From the NCBI GenBank assembly GCA_019739295.1, contig JAHHDV010000013.1, forward strand, positions 1-58,674: a stretch of 58,674 bases of DNA. The letters run 5' to 3'. Under the pieces are notes generated by a model. That model was not told the origin of the DNA. It did not search any database and was given only the letters and a program-made list of their open reading frames with translations. Numbering within the stretch: position 1 is the stretch's first letter; each line of letters opens with the position of its first letter. Shown piece by piece: positions 1 to 8,983 of this stretch. Made by a program: the position numbers and the translations under genes. The stretch comes from Taibaiella sp. Its GTDB lineage: Bacteria; Bacteroidota; Bacteroidia; Chitinophagales; Chitinophagaceae.

Positions 1-685
1 GCCGATATCGCCGAACTTATTACCGGGAACCCCGTTAAAATCGCCACACAAAACCAGCGGCGCCGCGATGTGCTTTTTCGTCTCATCGATCTGTTGCTGA
101 TAAATTAAGGAGTTTTGGTATATAATGGATATTTGCTAATGCAAAGGTCAAGTCATCATTTACTTTTATTGAAGCTACTAACATGCTCCTTTTCTCCCAT
201 TCTGAAATTCTGACAATCTCTATATTATTAATTTCCAGAATTTGGAATTTACTAAGGATGGCATTTCCCCATTCTCCATATACAGGATAGATGCCCGTGG
301 CATCATTATAACCATGAGCACCAAAAGCGACATTCATCCTTAAATGCTTAGCCAGTTTTTCAATATAATCTTTGTTTATAGTATTGGCTCTATTTAAAGG
401 CACTTCCTGTAGGGCAATTACATCAGCATCAAATTCATTCAGTAGGCCAGCCAAAGCTTCGAGGTGATCATCCGTTCCACCTGTTTCATATTTGTTCCAT
501 GGATCCTGAGTATATTTAAAGCCAAGGTGCATATTGAGAGTGAGGATCTTTATAGTACTGTCAAAAGGCTTACTTGGATAATTGTTATAAAGAAATGAAG
601 TGCGGTGGTTTTCGTAATCTGGAACAGGGACAGGTTTGTTACATTGAATGAAAAGAAGAAGGAATGGAATCAAGAGCCGGTACAT
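1..685 (-). pseudogene. Endonuclease/exonuclease/phosphatase (EEP) family lipoprotein, frameshifted and cut by the window edge
   Basis: Secreted or lipid-anchored EEP-superfamily hydrolase, the fold of DNase I and inositol phosphatases. The N-terminus has a short signal with a lipobox-like LLLFIQC. Family motifs follow in order: LNMH (metal-site Asn), ALQEV (metal-binding Glu), GNAILSK and NIHY. The frame breaks near position 110. Dropping one C from the CC just before the AAAA restores the frame through CGDFNGVPGN, the conserved GDFN motif, to the window start. The catalytic C-terminal Asp-His lies outside. The exact substrate cannot be told. The break looks like a single-base insertion rather than old decay. 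No partner gene is evident. Confidence 0.8.
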
Positions 686-1126
686 AGGATTACTTTAGGT
701 GATTTAAGCGTTCACTTTATTACAAAAATAATATAAATATCACTCTTGGAATCATTTAATATATACCTCATCGAAATCAGGATTATCGCACTGCATTTTG
801 ATCTTTAGCAGCCTGTTGGCAACAGATTGTCCCAAACCGGTAGCAGATATACCGTTCATTAGAATTAGTATATGCCTTTCTATCGAAAAGGCTTACAGTA
901 ACCTGTTTTTTATTGACCAACGATTAGGAGTTTTGTTGAATAATTTGCCTAAGGTCCCTTGCGGGAATGCCGAATCAAACTTAATATCCTATGATTCGGG
1001 TCGTAATCCCAAGAGGATCAGCAGCACTTCTTCCCGTTTCGGTAATGAGGTAAAATAATGAAAATTGATGTATCATTTCTTTGACAGTACGAAATCAGAA
1101 AGAATGAAGAGGTTAATAAGTTAGCG
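686..1126. other. Intergenic stretch, no supported gene
   Basis: An 86-codon plus-strand frame lies at 798-1058, and the minus strand has several short open pieces in different frames. None matches a family I recognise, and none has a convincing start or signal. It may hold decayed coding sequence, like its neighbours on both sides. Confidence 0.4.
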
Positions 1127-1527
1127 TTATTGCTTCTGCGTTGATAACAGCTCAAATATTTCGTCTACAGGATAATGAGATAACCCTTCTGTCACCAATC
1201 CAGCACTGTTCAGTATCATTACTTCAGATGCAAGCAGTATATCCATCCTTATATAAATAAGCGTAATGCTTTTTATACCGGCCATTGTGTATTGGAGGTC
1301 AAAGTGTAAGCCGGGGTTTTGGTTCAGCACTTTTTCAAAATATAGTCTGAGTGTGGATTTTGCCATGAAGCATTCCATTACCGCTGACCAGTGTTTTTCA
1401 GCAAAAAGGGTGACATGAACCGAACATCTTCAGCGTAATGTCGCATAATAGCTTCTATATCACCGGTATTCCAGGCGTTTACCCATTCCTGCGCAAAATG
1501 CCCGGCAAATTGTTGCGTAATCCTCAT
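1127..1527 (-). pseudogene. NTF2-like / SnoaL-like nuclear transport factor 2 family protein, two frameshifts
   Basis: Small alpha+beta barrel protein of the SnoaL/NTF2 superfamily, whose members bind or turn over small ligands; the ligand here is unknown. Reading from ATG at 1527 gives WVNAWNTGDIEAIMRHYAED and then RFMSPFLLKNTG, the classic first half of the fold. After two frame changes near 1350-1385 (one in an AAAA run) it continues with LRLYFEKVL, then LASEVMILN and GLVTEGLSHYPVDE. Total about 133 codons, normal for the family. The parts are co-linear, so one gene is broken by indels. It lies downstream of a DUF6157 fragment on the same strand. Confidence 0.7.
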
Positions 1528-1669
1528 AAATGATGCGGTTTTCCCTTAAAGTCAACTGTGCCCAATTCAGCATGATCCTTATCGGTCTGGGTATGGATAC
1601 AGATACAGATACAGGTTTCTTTCTCTTCCTAAGCTGCAGTAGGTGCAAAACAAACAGAACCAGGTGTAT

Positions 1670-1816
1670 TTATACGGATTGGTTGGCCAATAAGCTGTAT
1701 TGCAGCTCTGCCACCGTTCTGATTTCTTTTATCGGTGGTTGTGTGCCGCAGCTGGTTTTGGTGTCGTCTGCTACTTCTATAAAGGTGTCAAAATAATTGG
1801 TTGTGTGGATTTTCAT
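1670..1816 (-). pseudogene. DUF6157-like N-terminal fragment
   Basis: Starts MKIHTTNYFDTFIEVADD and continues CGTQPPIK and RTVAELQYSLLANQ, which I recognise as the N-terminal half of the small DUF6157 family of unknown function (about 130 residues in full). The frame stops at 1670. A shift picks up YKYT, the next family motif, but no further family residues follow. The rest, down to about 1530, is unrelated or too scrambled and includes a short GATACA-type triplication near 1592-1610. This seems a truncated relic rather than a single sequencing error. Function unknown. Confidence 0.5.
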
Positions 1817-1864
1817 TTGCTTTGTTTGTGGCCTTGCTGAGTTATAGTATAAACCTGTTCATAA

Positions 1865-2445
1865 TTATAAGCGCTCCAGTTTAACGTCATCTATCCATAA
1901 TGTTCCTTTCGATAGTATACTTAATTCAAACCTGAGTGCATTCATTTCTTGGGGAATGACATACGTATGTTCAAATAAAGTCCAGTCGCTTAAGGGTGAC
2001 GCAGTGTCAACAATTACTTCCGACTGTCCGGTAGTAGCTGTGATGCCGGCAATTTTGGCGATAAAATGCCCATCCTCGTTTTTAATCCAAAAGCTGACTT
2101 TGTAGGTCTCTCCAGGGCGGGCAGCAATCTGTTGGGCTATGCCGGGTGAGCGCCAGCCGCCCGATAGTATCGCATGCGCTCACTTCAAATTTTCAAAGAT
2201 TGTTTTCCTTCTTTGACTTCCTGCGTATCCAGTACAATATCAAAGTCACCGGAGGGTACCGTTTGCGCAGTATACAGCTGCCAGTTTATAGGAAGACCGT
2301 TTTTGCTATATTCAAAACTGCCGTTACTGCCTATGGCCTCATCCTGTATCATTACACTCATTGTTTGCTGACCGCAACTTATTGTTGACAAAAGAGCACA
2401 AGCGATAAAGACTGCTTTTTGAAAGCGCATTTTTAGGTTTTTCAT
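1865..2445 (-). pseudogene. Secreted lipoprotein with a carbohydrate-binding-module-like (galactose-binding fold) domain, two frameshifts
   Basis: The N-terminus is a lipoprotein signal ending LLSTISCGQ (lipobox Cys). It is followed by a single beta-sandwich domain typical of CBM4/9-like or galactose-binding folds: NGSFEYSKNGLPINWQLY at the front, ARPGETYKVSFWIK in the middle, and RFELSILSKGTLWIDDVKLE at the end. Two one-base insertions (AAAA near 2185 and GGG near 2160) split it; removing both gives one 190-residue protein. Probably exported and surface attached. The ligand cannot be told. No glycosidase gene adjoins it. Confidence 0.65.
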
Positions 2446-2547
2446 TGGTTGATATTTACGTTGAAACCATTTGGTGAATGTTGTTGTCTTTTTTTTTCAG
2501 ACAATACAAAAGTAGGTGACCCGTATAGTACAATTGGTTAACCCGGG

Positions 2548-3130
2548 TTAAGAAATGCCTTTGCTCAGTCTTTTCCTCATGCGGCTTAGAGATTCGGGTT
2601 GAATACCGACATAGGATGCGATCAGGTATTGTGGAATTCTTTGAGTTAAGTCAGCGTAGGTCTCTATGAATTTTTTTATATCGCTCTTCCTGGTTGTGCA
2701 AATAAATAGACAGCAGCTGATTCACCATGACATCAAAGCGGTTTTCTATAATTATCCGTCCGAGAAAATTACCGTTCCGGGTGGTATTGAAGAAGTGTTG
2801 AACGTTGATGTAGTCAATTATAAGCAATTCACAATCCTCAATTGCTTGTATTGTCTGAATGGTAACTTTGTGCTGTGAAAAGCTCTGGTAGTCGGCAATA
2901 AATTCACCTTCTTTCGAAAAAATGAACGTAGCTTCTTCACCGTCTTTATCAACAAAATACCGGACAAGACCTTTATTGATAAAGCCAATATGTTTATTGA
3001 TTTTCCCGGCTTCTAAAAAATATGCTCCTTTGGCTATGCTAAAGGGCTTAAAAGACTCTTTTACAAGAGCTTCTTCCCTGTCATCAAGGATGGTTATTTG
3101 ATTCAGAAGTGATAATAATTTTGCGTACAT
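2548..3130 (-). pseudogene. Crp/Fnr family transcriptional regulator, frameshifted at a seven-base homopolymer
   Basis: Cytosolic regulator with an N-terminal cyclic-nucleotide-binding beta barrel (FSIAKGAYFLEAGKINKHIG, then GLVRYFVDKDGEEATFIFSKEGEF) and a C-terminal HTH. The frame stops after [11 protein letters not shown]. Removing one base from the run at 2671-2677 restores [20 protein letters not shown] and [11 protein letters not shown], the recognition helix region. About 194 codons, the usual length for short Bacteroidota Crp-like proteins. The barrel lacks an obvious cAMP phosphate-binding RxS motif, so the effector is unknown. Probably intact in the cell. Confidence 0.8.
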
Positions 3131-3981
3131 AGATTTAATCTACAATAACCGGAACGCTGCTTAACCTACCCAGATCCCAAACAAGGTGAATGACTTCAAA
3201 ATCCTTAGATTTCTCTGAGCTATTATCTCCAATTTTACTGTATGAACATTAAAGAAAATCTATGCTTTATAATTATTTACCGTAAGCTGGATATCTAATC
3301 AGCAAATCTCTTTGTTCGGATGAGTATAGGAAAGTTCTGTAACTCAACATAATTTCTTTCGTTAACCATAATACAATAGTACAGCGGTTTGGCAGTTCTT
3401 CGTTTGTCTGGAAAGAAAGCATATTACATTTTGTCTTTTTTTACTACAAAGGTATAAACTTTTTTAAAAGCTTTGGTCAAGGCTAAGAGTACCAGCTTCG
3501 TATCAATAGATGATTTTGATTACAAACTGCTGGATTTACCCTACATCCGATACCACGTTGACCAGGGTTAAAATCTTTGAGTAATGATTAAATCACGCCT
3601 GTAGAAACCACCGTTTATATCGGTTAGAACCAATTACTAATCCTGAGCGGAGTTGCTTGGGTATAAATTTGATACCGCAAAATCAGGTTAAAACATGAGA
3701 CAGGTTTTAACCTGAAAAACAAAGTTTTGTTGTTAAATATATGGCAATATTATCCTAATTATTTGTGTTTTTTTGAGGTGTTATTTAGCATTGTATCCAT
3801 GATTTTATTCCGTAATAGTGGAAAGCATTGCAATATATTTTGCCTTTAGTAGGATGAGGTTATGACAAACACTGATGCCGGAACCAACACGGTATTCAGG
3901 ACCTGATATTAGCTGACCGGGATAAACGGTCATCCCTGAACTTAAGCGTTGTTAATCCATAAAAACCGTATTGAATAATCT
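3131..3981. other. Long non-coding gap
   Basis: About 850 bases without a supportable reading frame on either strand. It is AT-rich, with no tRNA, no convincing hairpin terminator and no repeat that I can see. It separates the Crp-type regulator from the lipoprotein array and may contain erased genes. Confidence 0.4.
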
Positions 3982-4149
3982 ATGAATAAAATGATACCCC
4001 GTTTATTGACATCCCTGCTGCTGGCAGCGATATCAGGAGCGGCAAATGCCCAGGATATATCGAGCTCGGCTCCTGCCCCTGACAGTAAGATGATCCCTTC
4101 CGTCACCGGGAACATTAGAAGAATATGTAAATGGTCGGATGTATTATAA
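3982..4149 (+). pseudogene. Orphan signal-peptide fragment joined to the truncated lipoprotein copy
   Basis: A 55-codon frame begins MNKMIPRLLTSLLLAAISGA with an ANAQ cleavage site, a good Sec signal peptide. It continues for about 20 more residues, then runs out of frame into DNA that belongs to the lipoprotein paralogue family (from about 4107). So the start of one secreted-protein gene has been fused to the 3' end of another. The start resembles those of large Bacteroidota secreted proteins of the RHS/DUF6443 type, but too little is left to name it. Probably not functional. Confidence 0.45.
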
Positions 4150-4357
4150 GCCAGACATATGCTATTTAACTAAGGAGCCGGTTTTTTATTTGGTCTTGTG
4201 TTCAGTCCTATTATAAGGACAGTGTAACAACTGATTCCGCACTTAATAGACGAATAAACCCACTTCAACCAGAAGTAATCCGGTATATCAATGGACATAA
4301 GGATGAGCTTCATCCTTGGTTTTATCGTGATAAAAGACGAATAAATAGTGGCCTATG
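4107..4357 (+). pseudogene. Truncated 3' copy of the tandem lipoprotein family
   Basis: Reading from about 4107 gives LEEYVNGRMYYKPDICYLTK. After frame changes the end is LNRRINPLQPEV, then YINGHKDELHPWFYRD. These match the C-terminal third of the two complete paralogues downstream almost residue for residue. The 5' two thirds are missing and replaced by an unrelated signal-peptide start. The end overlaps the ATG of the next copy with the same junction sequence (GTGGCCTATGAGA) that recurs between the later copies, so this is a decayed tandem duplicate. Confidence 0.75.
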
Positions 4358-5041
4358 AGAAACCTAACCTATTACATTATTTCTTGCATAGTTTGCTCAT
4401 TTTACTTCTATAGCTGCAATGCAAACCAGGAAAGCAAACATAATGAGGACACTGTATTATCTTCCTCTATCAAAGATACTATTCAGATCAAACGAGGAAA
4501 GGAGTGGGGCTTTAGGGTCAATGATGTTTATCCGAAGATCATTGATTCGCTTCAACTCAGAGAATTATATGACAGTACGAGGTGGTATCTGTATTTATTG
4601 CATACCGGAGAAAAGCCAATTATGCTAGATAGTGAAAGTGATAAAAAAATTCAATTAAATGTGACGTTCAACAGTTTGGAGTTGCGCTTTGATACGTTAG
4701 AAGTATTCAAAGATACTCTTAAGCTATATTTTTGTTTTTACGTCAATGATACACTTGCATTGGACATGGAGAACTTTTATGGATTGGAAGAACCTATAAA
4801 TGGTCGCATGTATTTTGATTCAAAGGACCCCTATTTTTGCTATATGCGTAAAGGATCCTCAATCGAGTATTCTTGTACTAAATTAGAAAGTAGGAATAGC
4901 GTTACAATAGACAAACAATACAATAGACGGATAAACCCATTGCAACCAGAAATAATCCAGTATATCAATAAGCATAAGGATGAGCTTCATCCGTGGTTTT
5001 ATCGTGAAGCTGTCAAGCGGGGCGTGATAAAAGAAGAATAA
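4355..5041 (+). CDS. Putative lipoprotein, tandem paralogue 1
   Basis: 228-residue exported protein of unknown function. The N-terminus has a hydrophobic stretch ending FYFYSCNAN, with Cys21 as likely lipidation site. The mature part carries KRGKEWGFRVNDVYPKIIDS, LRELYDSTRWYLYLLHTGE, LRFDTLEV, NGRMYFDSKDPYFCYMRKGS and a strongly conserved tail NPLQPEIIQYINKHKDELHP followed by WFYREAVKRGVI. Its neighbour at 5052 is a clear paralogue over the full length, and a truncated third copy lies upstream. Such tandem exported paralogues occur as immunity families beside polymorphic toxins, but no toxin gene is left here. That role is only inference. Confidence 0.8.
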   Translation: MRNLTYYIISCIVCSFYFYSCNANQESKHNEDTVLSSSIKDTIQIKRGKEWGFRVNDVYPKIIDSLQLRELYDSTRWYLYLLHTGEKPIMLDSESDKKIQLNVTFNSLELRFDTLEVFKDTLKLYFCFYVNDTLALDMENFYGLEEPINGRMYFDSKDPYFCYMRKGSSIEYSCTKLESRNSVTIDKQYNRRINPLQPEIIQYINKHKDELHPWFYREAVKRGVIKEE

Positions 5042-5051
5042 GTAATGGCCT

Positions 5052-5783
5052 ATGAGATATCTAACCTATTCACTCATCTGCTGCATCTGCTATTCGTTTT
5101 ATTTCATTGGCTGTAATGCAAACCAGGAAAGCCTGCAAAACAAGGATACTATTGCATCTCCCTCCGTAAAAGATACCCTCCAGATCAAACGGGGAAAAGA
5201 CTGGGGTTTTAGGATCAATGATGCTTACCCGAAGATCATCGATTCGCTTCAGCTTCGGGAATTATACGACAGTACCAAGTGGTATTTGTATTTGCTTCAT
5301 TGTGGTGAAACACCAAAGATGATCAATACTTATGACGGGACCAAAACACCATTGAATTTTACCTTTAGCGAACTGGATTTGCGGTTCGATACTTTAGAAG
5401 TGAGTAATGAGACGGTGAAAATCTATTTTTGGTTTTATGTCAATGATACAACTGTCTTGAATTTAGATTATTTCAGCTATTATCTTGGTGACACAATATC
5501 ATCAAAAGATGATAATTATTATCGACTGGAGGAATATATAAATGGTAGAATGTATTACAATTCAAAAAATTTGGATATCTGCTATTTAACTAAGGGGTCC
5601 ACAATTGGTTATTTTTGTATTTCGTCTTGGTTTAACGGTAGAGAAACTATTGATTCTATGCTTAACAGACGAGTGAATCCACTGCAACCTGAAGTGATAA
5701 AATATATCAATGAGCATAAGAGAGAGCTTCATCCCTGGTTTTATCGTGAAGCTGTCAAGCGTGGGGTGATAAAAGAAGAATAA
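5052..5783 (+). CDS. Putative lipoprotein, tandem paralogue 2
   Basis: 243-residue paralogue of the preceding protein, starting 10 bases after its stop with the same leader sequence (GGCCTATGAGA). Lipobox FYFIGCNAN with Cys21. It keeps KRGKDWGFRINDAYPKIIDS, LRELYDSTKWYLYLLHCGE and the identical C-terminus WFYREAVKRGVIKEE. Most difference lies in the middle (residues about 75-165), where it has an insertion with FSYYLGDTISSKDDNYYRLE. A conserved N- and C-terminus with a variable centre suggests diversification after duplication. Function not recognised. Likely co-transcribed with paralogue 1. Confidence 0.8.
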   Translation: MRYLTYSLICCICYSFYFIGCNANQESLQNKDTIASPSVKDTLQIKRGKDWGFRINDAYPKIIDSLQLRELYDSTKWYLYLLHCGETPKMINTYDGTKTPLNFTFSELDLRFDTLEVSNETVKIYFWFYVNDTTVLNLDYFSYYLGDTISSKDDNYYRLEEYINGRMYYNSKNLDICYLTKGSTIGYFCISSWFNGRETIDSMLNRRVNPLQPEVIKYINEHKRELHPWFYREAVKRGVIKEE

Positions 5784-6076
5784 GCGATAAATAAAAAAAC
5801 CTTGTTTGAATCCATATTTGACTGGGTCCGTCTATCCGTATTAAATGATTCGCATGAAGCGTTAATTGATGCGACGTCTATTCATTTTATTGACCATAAT
5901 TGCAAGTTTTACCAGTTTCAGAATGTATCCTGTCCATCGGACTGACACGTGAAAAAAATGTGGTTCTAGTTTTGAATGAGATCTTTCCTAATAGGTCACA
6001 TAGCATTCAATGGTACACGTGAATGAGTGGGAAGGGGGACCGGGTTCTACTTTCAGACAGATTAGATCAAATTCGT
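5784..6076. other. Intergenic region downstream of the lipoprotein array
   Basis: No supported coding sequence and no strong terminator hairpin after paralogue 2. The right-hand end carries the promoter-like box of the BACON lipoprotein gene. Confidence 0.4.
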
Positions 6077-6084
6077 TAACTTTG
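6077..6084 (+). promoter_or_regulatory. Bacteroidota -7 promoter box (TAACTTTG)
   Basis: TAACTTTG fits the TAnnTTTG consensus and lies 28 bases before the ATG of the BACON lipoprotein. The upstream -33 element is imperfect (TTTC at 6051-6054). Confidence 0.45.
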
Positions 6085-6112
6085 GTATTATTGATCATTA
6101 ATACCGTACCTT

Positions 6113-6475
6113 ATGAAAAGAAGATTAATTTTATCAGCGCTTCTTATCCTGTCCGCATGCGTGTTGCCGCTGACATCCTGCAATAAGGATAAGGTGGGAA
6201 ATGAAATAATTACTGTAAACGGCAACGCTGCCGTATCGATGACAATGGATAAAACCGGGGATTCCAAAACGGTAGTGGTAAGGGGTAATAAATCCTGGGT
6301 AGCTGAAGCTGCTGACTGGATTTCGGTAGAGCCAACAAGCGGAGAGGCCGATGTGGATATTACCGTTACCATCTCGGTGGGGGTAAATACTGGAGAAGAA
6401 AGGATAGGGGGTGTAACGTTTACCCTCCCCGGGGCAGAGTTTGCTGAAGTGATCGTTACCCAGCATGGTGAATAG
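6113..6475 (+). CDS. Small lipoprotein with a single BACON domain
   Basis: 120 residues: signal peptide and lipobox LPLTSCNKD (Cys23), then one BACON-type immunoglobulin-like domain. The family hallmarks are visible: the SWVAEAADWISVEPTSGEA segment, then VDITVTISVGVNTGEERIG and a C-terminal strand VIVTQHGE. BACON domains are usually appended to glycoside hydrolases or SusE-like proteins and help carbohydrate or mucin interaction. Here the domain stands alone on a lipoprotein, so it may be a surface adhesin or a truncated product. It has its own promoter box and a Bacteroidota-style start region, and no polysaccharide-use genes adjoin it. Confidence 0.8.
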   Translation: MKRRLILSALLILSACVLPLTSCNKDKVGNEIITVNGNAAVSMTMDKTGDSKTVVVRGNKSWVAEAADWISVEPTSGEADVDITVTISVGVNTGEERIGGVTFTLPGAEFAEVIVTQHGE

Positions 6476-6562
6476 CGATAAGCACTTTGCCTTTTGGGCG
6501 AATTGAAAACCGGTGAAATGTTACCTGATGTTCCGTTGGGTGGGAAAGGGCATTCTATAGTT

Positions 6563-7171
6563 TTAATTTTGTTTTAAGCCATTCGTTGAGCAGGGGTTTA
6601 CTATCCGGAATGTCAGATTGATCCTCGGGCGCATGGACGCGGAAGATTTGGCAATGCGGTGTTCCCAGTCGCGTTGCAGTTCGCCTTTCATCAGGAGCAG
6701 GCTGCCATGCTCTAACAGAAGGCCATACCGGTTGCGGTGATTATCTTTTCTCCTGAAATCGAATACGCGTTCCTGTCCCAGGCTGATCGAAGCGATGGGC
6801 GTATAGACACCCGGTACGGTCTGCCTATCCGAATGCCATGCCACCGAATCTTTGCCATCCCTGTAAAAATTAAGTAGCAGGGCATCAAAGCGGATATTCG
6901 TAAACTGCTGCACGCGTTCCCTGATCGCCGACAGCTCAGGTGTCCAGGGAATGGGATCTTTGTCCGGTCTATCGCCGTACCATGCGGACAGGCGCGGTGT
7001 GATAACTTCCTTGTCATACATTCCCCTTATCCGCTGTTGCCAGGGCGATGAATCGATAAAATATTCCAATAGAGCGTAACCTTCATCCCTGGTGATGAAA
7101 CCAGGATGGTATTCCAGGTATTCAAGCGGCAATTTCAGATGTTCGCTTCCGAACAGACCCAACTGTTCCAT
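6563..7171 (-). CDS. Alpha-ketoglutarate-dependent dioxygenase AlkB family (alkylated DNA repair)
   Basis: 202-residue non-haem Fe(II)/2-oxoglutarate oxygenase that removes alkyl lesions from DNA bases by oxidation. The double-stranded beta-helix core has iron ligands His113 and Asp115 (AWHSD) and His171 (WEHRI). Arg183 and Arg189 in RPRINLTFR bind 2-oxoglutarate; the R-x-N-x-T-F-R motif is diagnostic. Upstream LLLNFYRDGKDSVAWHSD matches the ALKBH2/3-like subgroup. Full length, no frame break. It stands alone, facing the next minus-strand gene with about 70 bases between. Confidence 0.9.
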   Translation of the reverse strand: MEQLGLFGSEHLKLPLEYLEYHPGFITRDEGYALLEYFIDSSPWQQRIRGMYDKEVITPRLSAWYGDRPDKDPIPWTPELSAIRERVQQFTNIRFDALLLNFYRDGKDSVAWHSDRQTVPGVYTPIASISLGQERVFDFRRKDNHRNRYGLLLEHGSLLLMKGELQRDWEHRIAKSSASMRPRINLTFRIVNPCSTNGLKQN

Positions 7172-7242
7172 TTCACTTAGCCTTGATTTTCGCTCCCAAT
7201 CCTTTGAATGTCATTGTCCTTTCGCCTGCTCAGAGATTTGCT

Positions 7243-8532
7243 TTATTGTCCTATTTTTTTTATTATTTTAAAATTGCTTCCGTCATTGAACCTGATGATA
7301 TATAGGCCGGTCTGAAGTGAACTGATATCAACTGTTTCAGTTGGCTTGGTTAAATCGAACGATACAACTATTCGTCCATTGATATCAATTATGCTGCCAT
7401 GTTTTGGTCGTTTCGGAGAAACGGAGCAGTCGATGGTGACAAAATCTGTGGCAGGATTAGGATGTATGCGTACTGTGCCCAGATCCAGGTCGGCATTATC
7501 AATTCCCACGGAAACTTCCTCTGTACAAAAGTCAAAAGACTTCCAGCTGCATCCGTTAGCATCTGTAACTATGACATAATAGCAGCTATTGCTTTCGGCT
7601 AAAATAGAACTGGAACCGGCTCCTTCTATCAATGTCCCTTCTTTGTACCAGGTATAAATATCAAAAGAGTCAGCTGTTACTAAGTGATCTTCTTCCTGAT
7701 GAATAATCGGTGTTATGGTCTGTTGATTAGATTCCTCATAGTAGGTCTGCACAGCACGGTAGGCCCGAATCCTTAATTCTTTTGCTAATGCCGGATCCAA
7801 GCTACCATTGAAAGTATTGTTGGTAGGATCTTCCTTGAAAGCCAGACTGTATATCGTAGCTGCCGTCAGGTAACTTCCTGCATAGTTAGGGTGATAGTTA
7901 TCCCCGGCAAAGAGTTCAATATCAGGGAGCTCGTCCAAGACATAATTCCATGCCATCCCGATCGGTGCGATGACCTGATTGATCTGGCTGTTTAAAAATT
8001 GATATTGATCGAAAACTCTCTGATTGGCGATCTGTGCAGTAGCCATATCGAATTCAGGAGCCCACGCCATAGGATCTTTGTCTACCCAACCTGAAAAAAG
8101 TATCAGCTTCCCACATTCATTAGAACTCGCCAGTAAGCTATCCCTAAGTTGGGCATGGCCTTCAATAACCAGACCATCCGGATGAAAATAGCCTATTGTA
8201 GGATCAATAAAAAAGCCCTGATTGTCCTGTACAACAATGTAATTCCAACTTTTGGAACGGATCAGATCGTATACTGCGGGATTATTCGCATGAGCAAATG
8301 TGCCCTGGGGTATATATTTGACAAATGCGCCGCCCGGGGTATGAGCTGCTATTTCATAAGCATTAGAAGCACTGTCGGCAAAAGCTTCGACCATCTTTGG
8401 CATATTATTAAATCCCGAAAAGCTATTACCAATAAATAAAATATTCGTTGGTGCCTCCTGACTGAATGCGTTGCGCTCTGAAACTAAAAAAGCAATCAAT
8501 AAAATACTAGCTTGTAATAATCTTTTATTCAT
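7243..8532 (-). CDS. SGNH/DUF4886-like hydrolase with type IX secretion sorting domain
   Basis: Exported protein of about 429 residues. I take ATG at 8532 as start because it gives a clean signal peptide (MNKRLLQASILLIAFLVSE, then NAFSQ); an upstream ATG at 8565 would add 11 non-signal residues. Residues about 20-260 are an SGNH-like hydrolase domain: ILFIGNSFSGFNN carries the nucleophile Ser block and DNYHPNYAGSYL the terminal Asp-x-x-His. The last 80 residues (IHPNPATDFVTID to GLYIIRF and KIIKKI) are a T9SS type A sorting domain, so it is sent across the outer membrane. Substrate unknown; an esterase or carbohydrate acetyl-esterase is plausible. Confidence 0.75.
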   Translation of the reverse strand: MNKRLLQASILLIAFLVSERNAFSQEAPTNILFIGNSFSGFNNMPKMVEAFADSASNAYEIAAHTPGGAFVKYIPQGTFAHANNPAVYDLIRSKSWNYIVVQDNQGFFIDPTIGYFHPDGLVIEGHAQLRDSLLASSNECGKLILFSGWVDKDPMAWAPEFDMATAQIANQRVFDQYQFLNSQINQVIAPIGMAWNYVLDELPDIELFAGDNYHPNYAGSYLTAATIYSLAFKEDPTNNTFNGSLDPALAKELRIRAYRAVQTYYEESNQQTITPIIHQEEDHLVTADSFDIYTWYKEGTLIEGAGSSSILAESNSCYYVIVTDANGCSWKSFDFCTEEVSVGIDNADLDLGTVRIHPNPATDFVTIDCSVSPKRPKHGSIIDINGRIVVSFDLTKPTETVDISSLQTGLYIIRFNDGSNFKIIKKIGQ

Positions 8533-8565
8533 ATTGTGTATACGTTTTAAACAAAGACTGCACAA

Positions 8566-8983
8566 ATTAGATTTACGTTAGTGAATAAAACACATAAGAT
8601 ATAATGATATTAAATTAATTTCTAAAACCGCTAATTTATCTTAGAGCTGATTGTGATTACAGATCCTGTTCCGACAGCTCCGATTAATATGTGCCTGCTC
8701 AATACCATTGTAAACGCAGCAGTATTTTGTACCTAATTGCTGTATTGTCTTCCCTGAGCAAGGTAATGTATCCCCGTCAGCCAGTTTTCAGTTATAGGTC
8801 TGGCAGAAGTATTGGAATGAAGAAACAGAAGAACGAGGATGCTTATGGATTTCATCGTACGAAGATACGAGCTGCTATGAATAGTCATTACCGGGATTGT
8901 GTCTTTACCAATCAGCATATCCAAGGCAGAAATTATGTCATTCGAAGTAGTATAATTGTTGATCAGTTCATCCTCAGCTCCTT
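8566..8983. other. Gap with a possible signal-peptide relic at 8733-8855
   Basis: On the minus strand, a 40-codon frame from ATG 8855 begins MKSISILVLLFLHSNTSARP, which looks like a secretion signal, but ends at 8733 with no domain. No supported gene otherwise. The stretch lies between the T9SS hydrolase and the helicase relic. Confidence 0.3.

Larger units (their letters stand above)
4107..5783 (+). repeat. Tandem gene duplication, 2.3 copies of a lipoprotein unit of about 0.7 kb
   Basis: Three co-directional copies (one truncated) share the junction sequence ending in GGCCTATGAGA and nearly identical last 40 codons. The copies differ mainly in the centre. The arrangement fits unequal recombination, with the first copy disrupted later. 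Confidence 0.75.

Noticed and set aside
798..1058. 86-codon plus-strand frame
   Set aside because: No family resemblance, no start signals, and residue content typical of chance frames; it lies in a decayed stretch.
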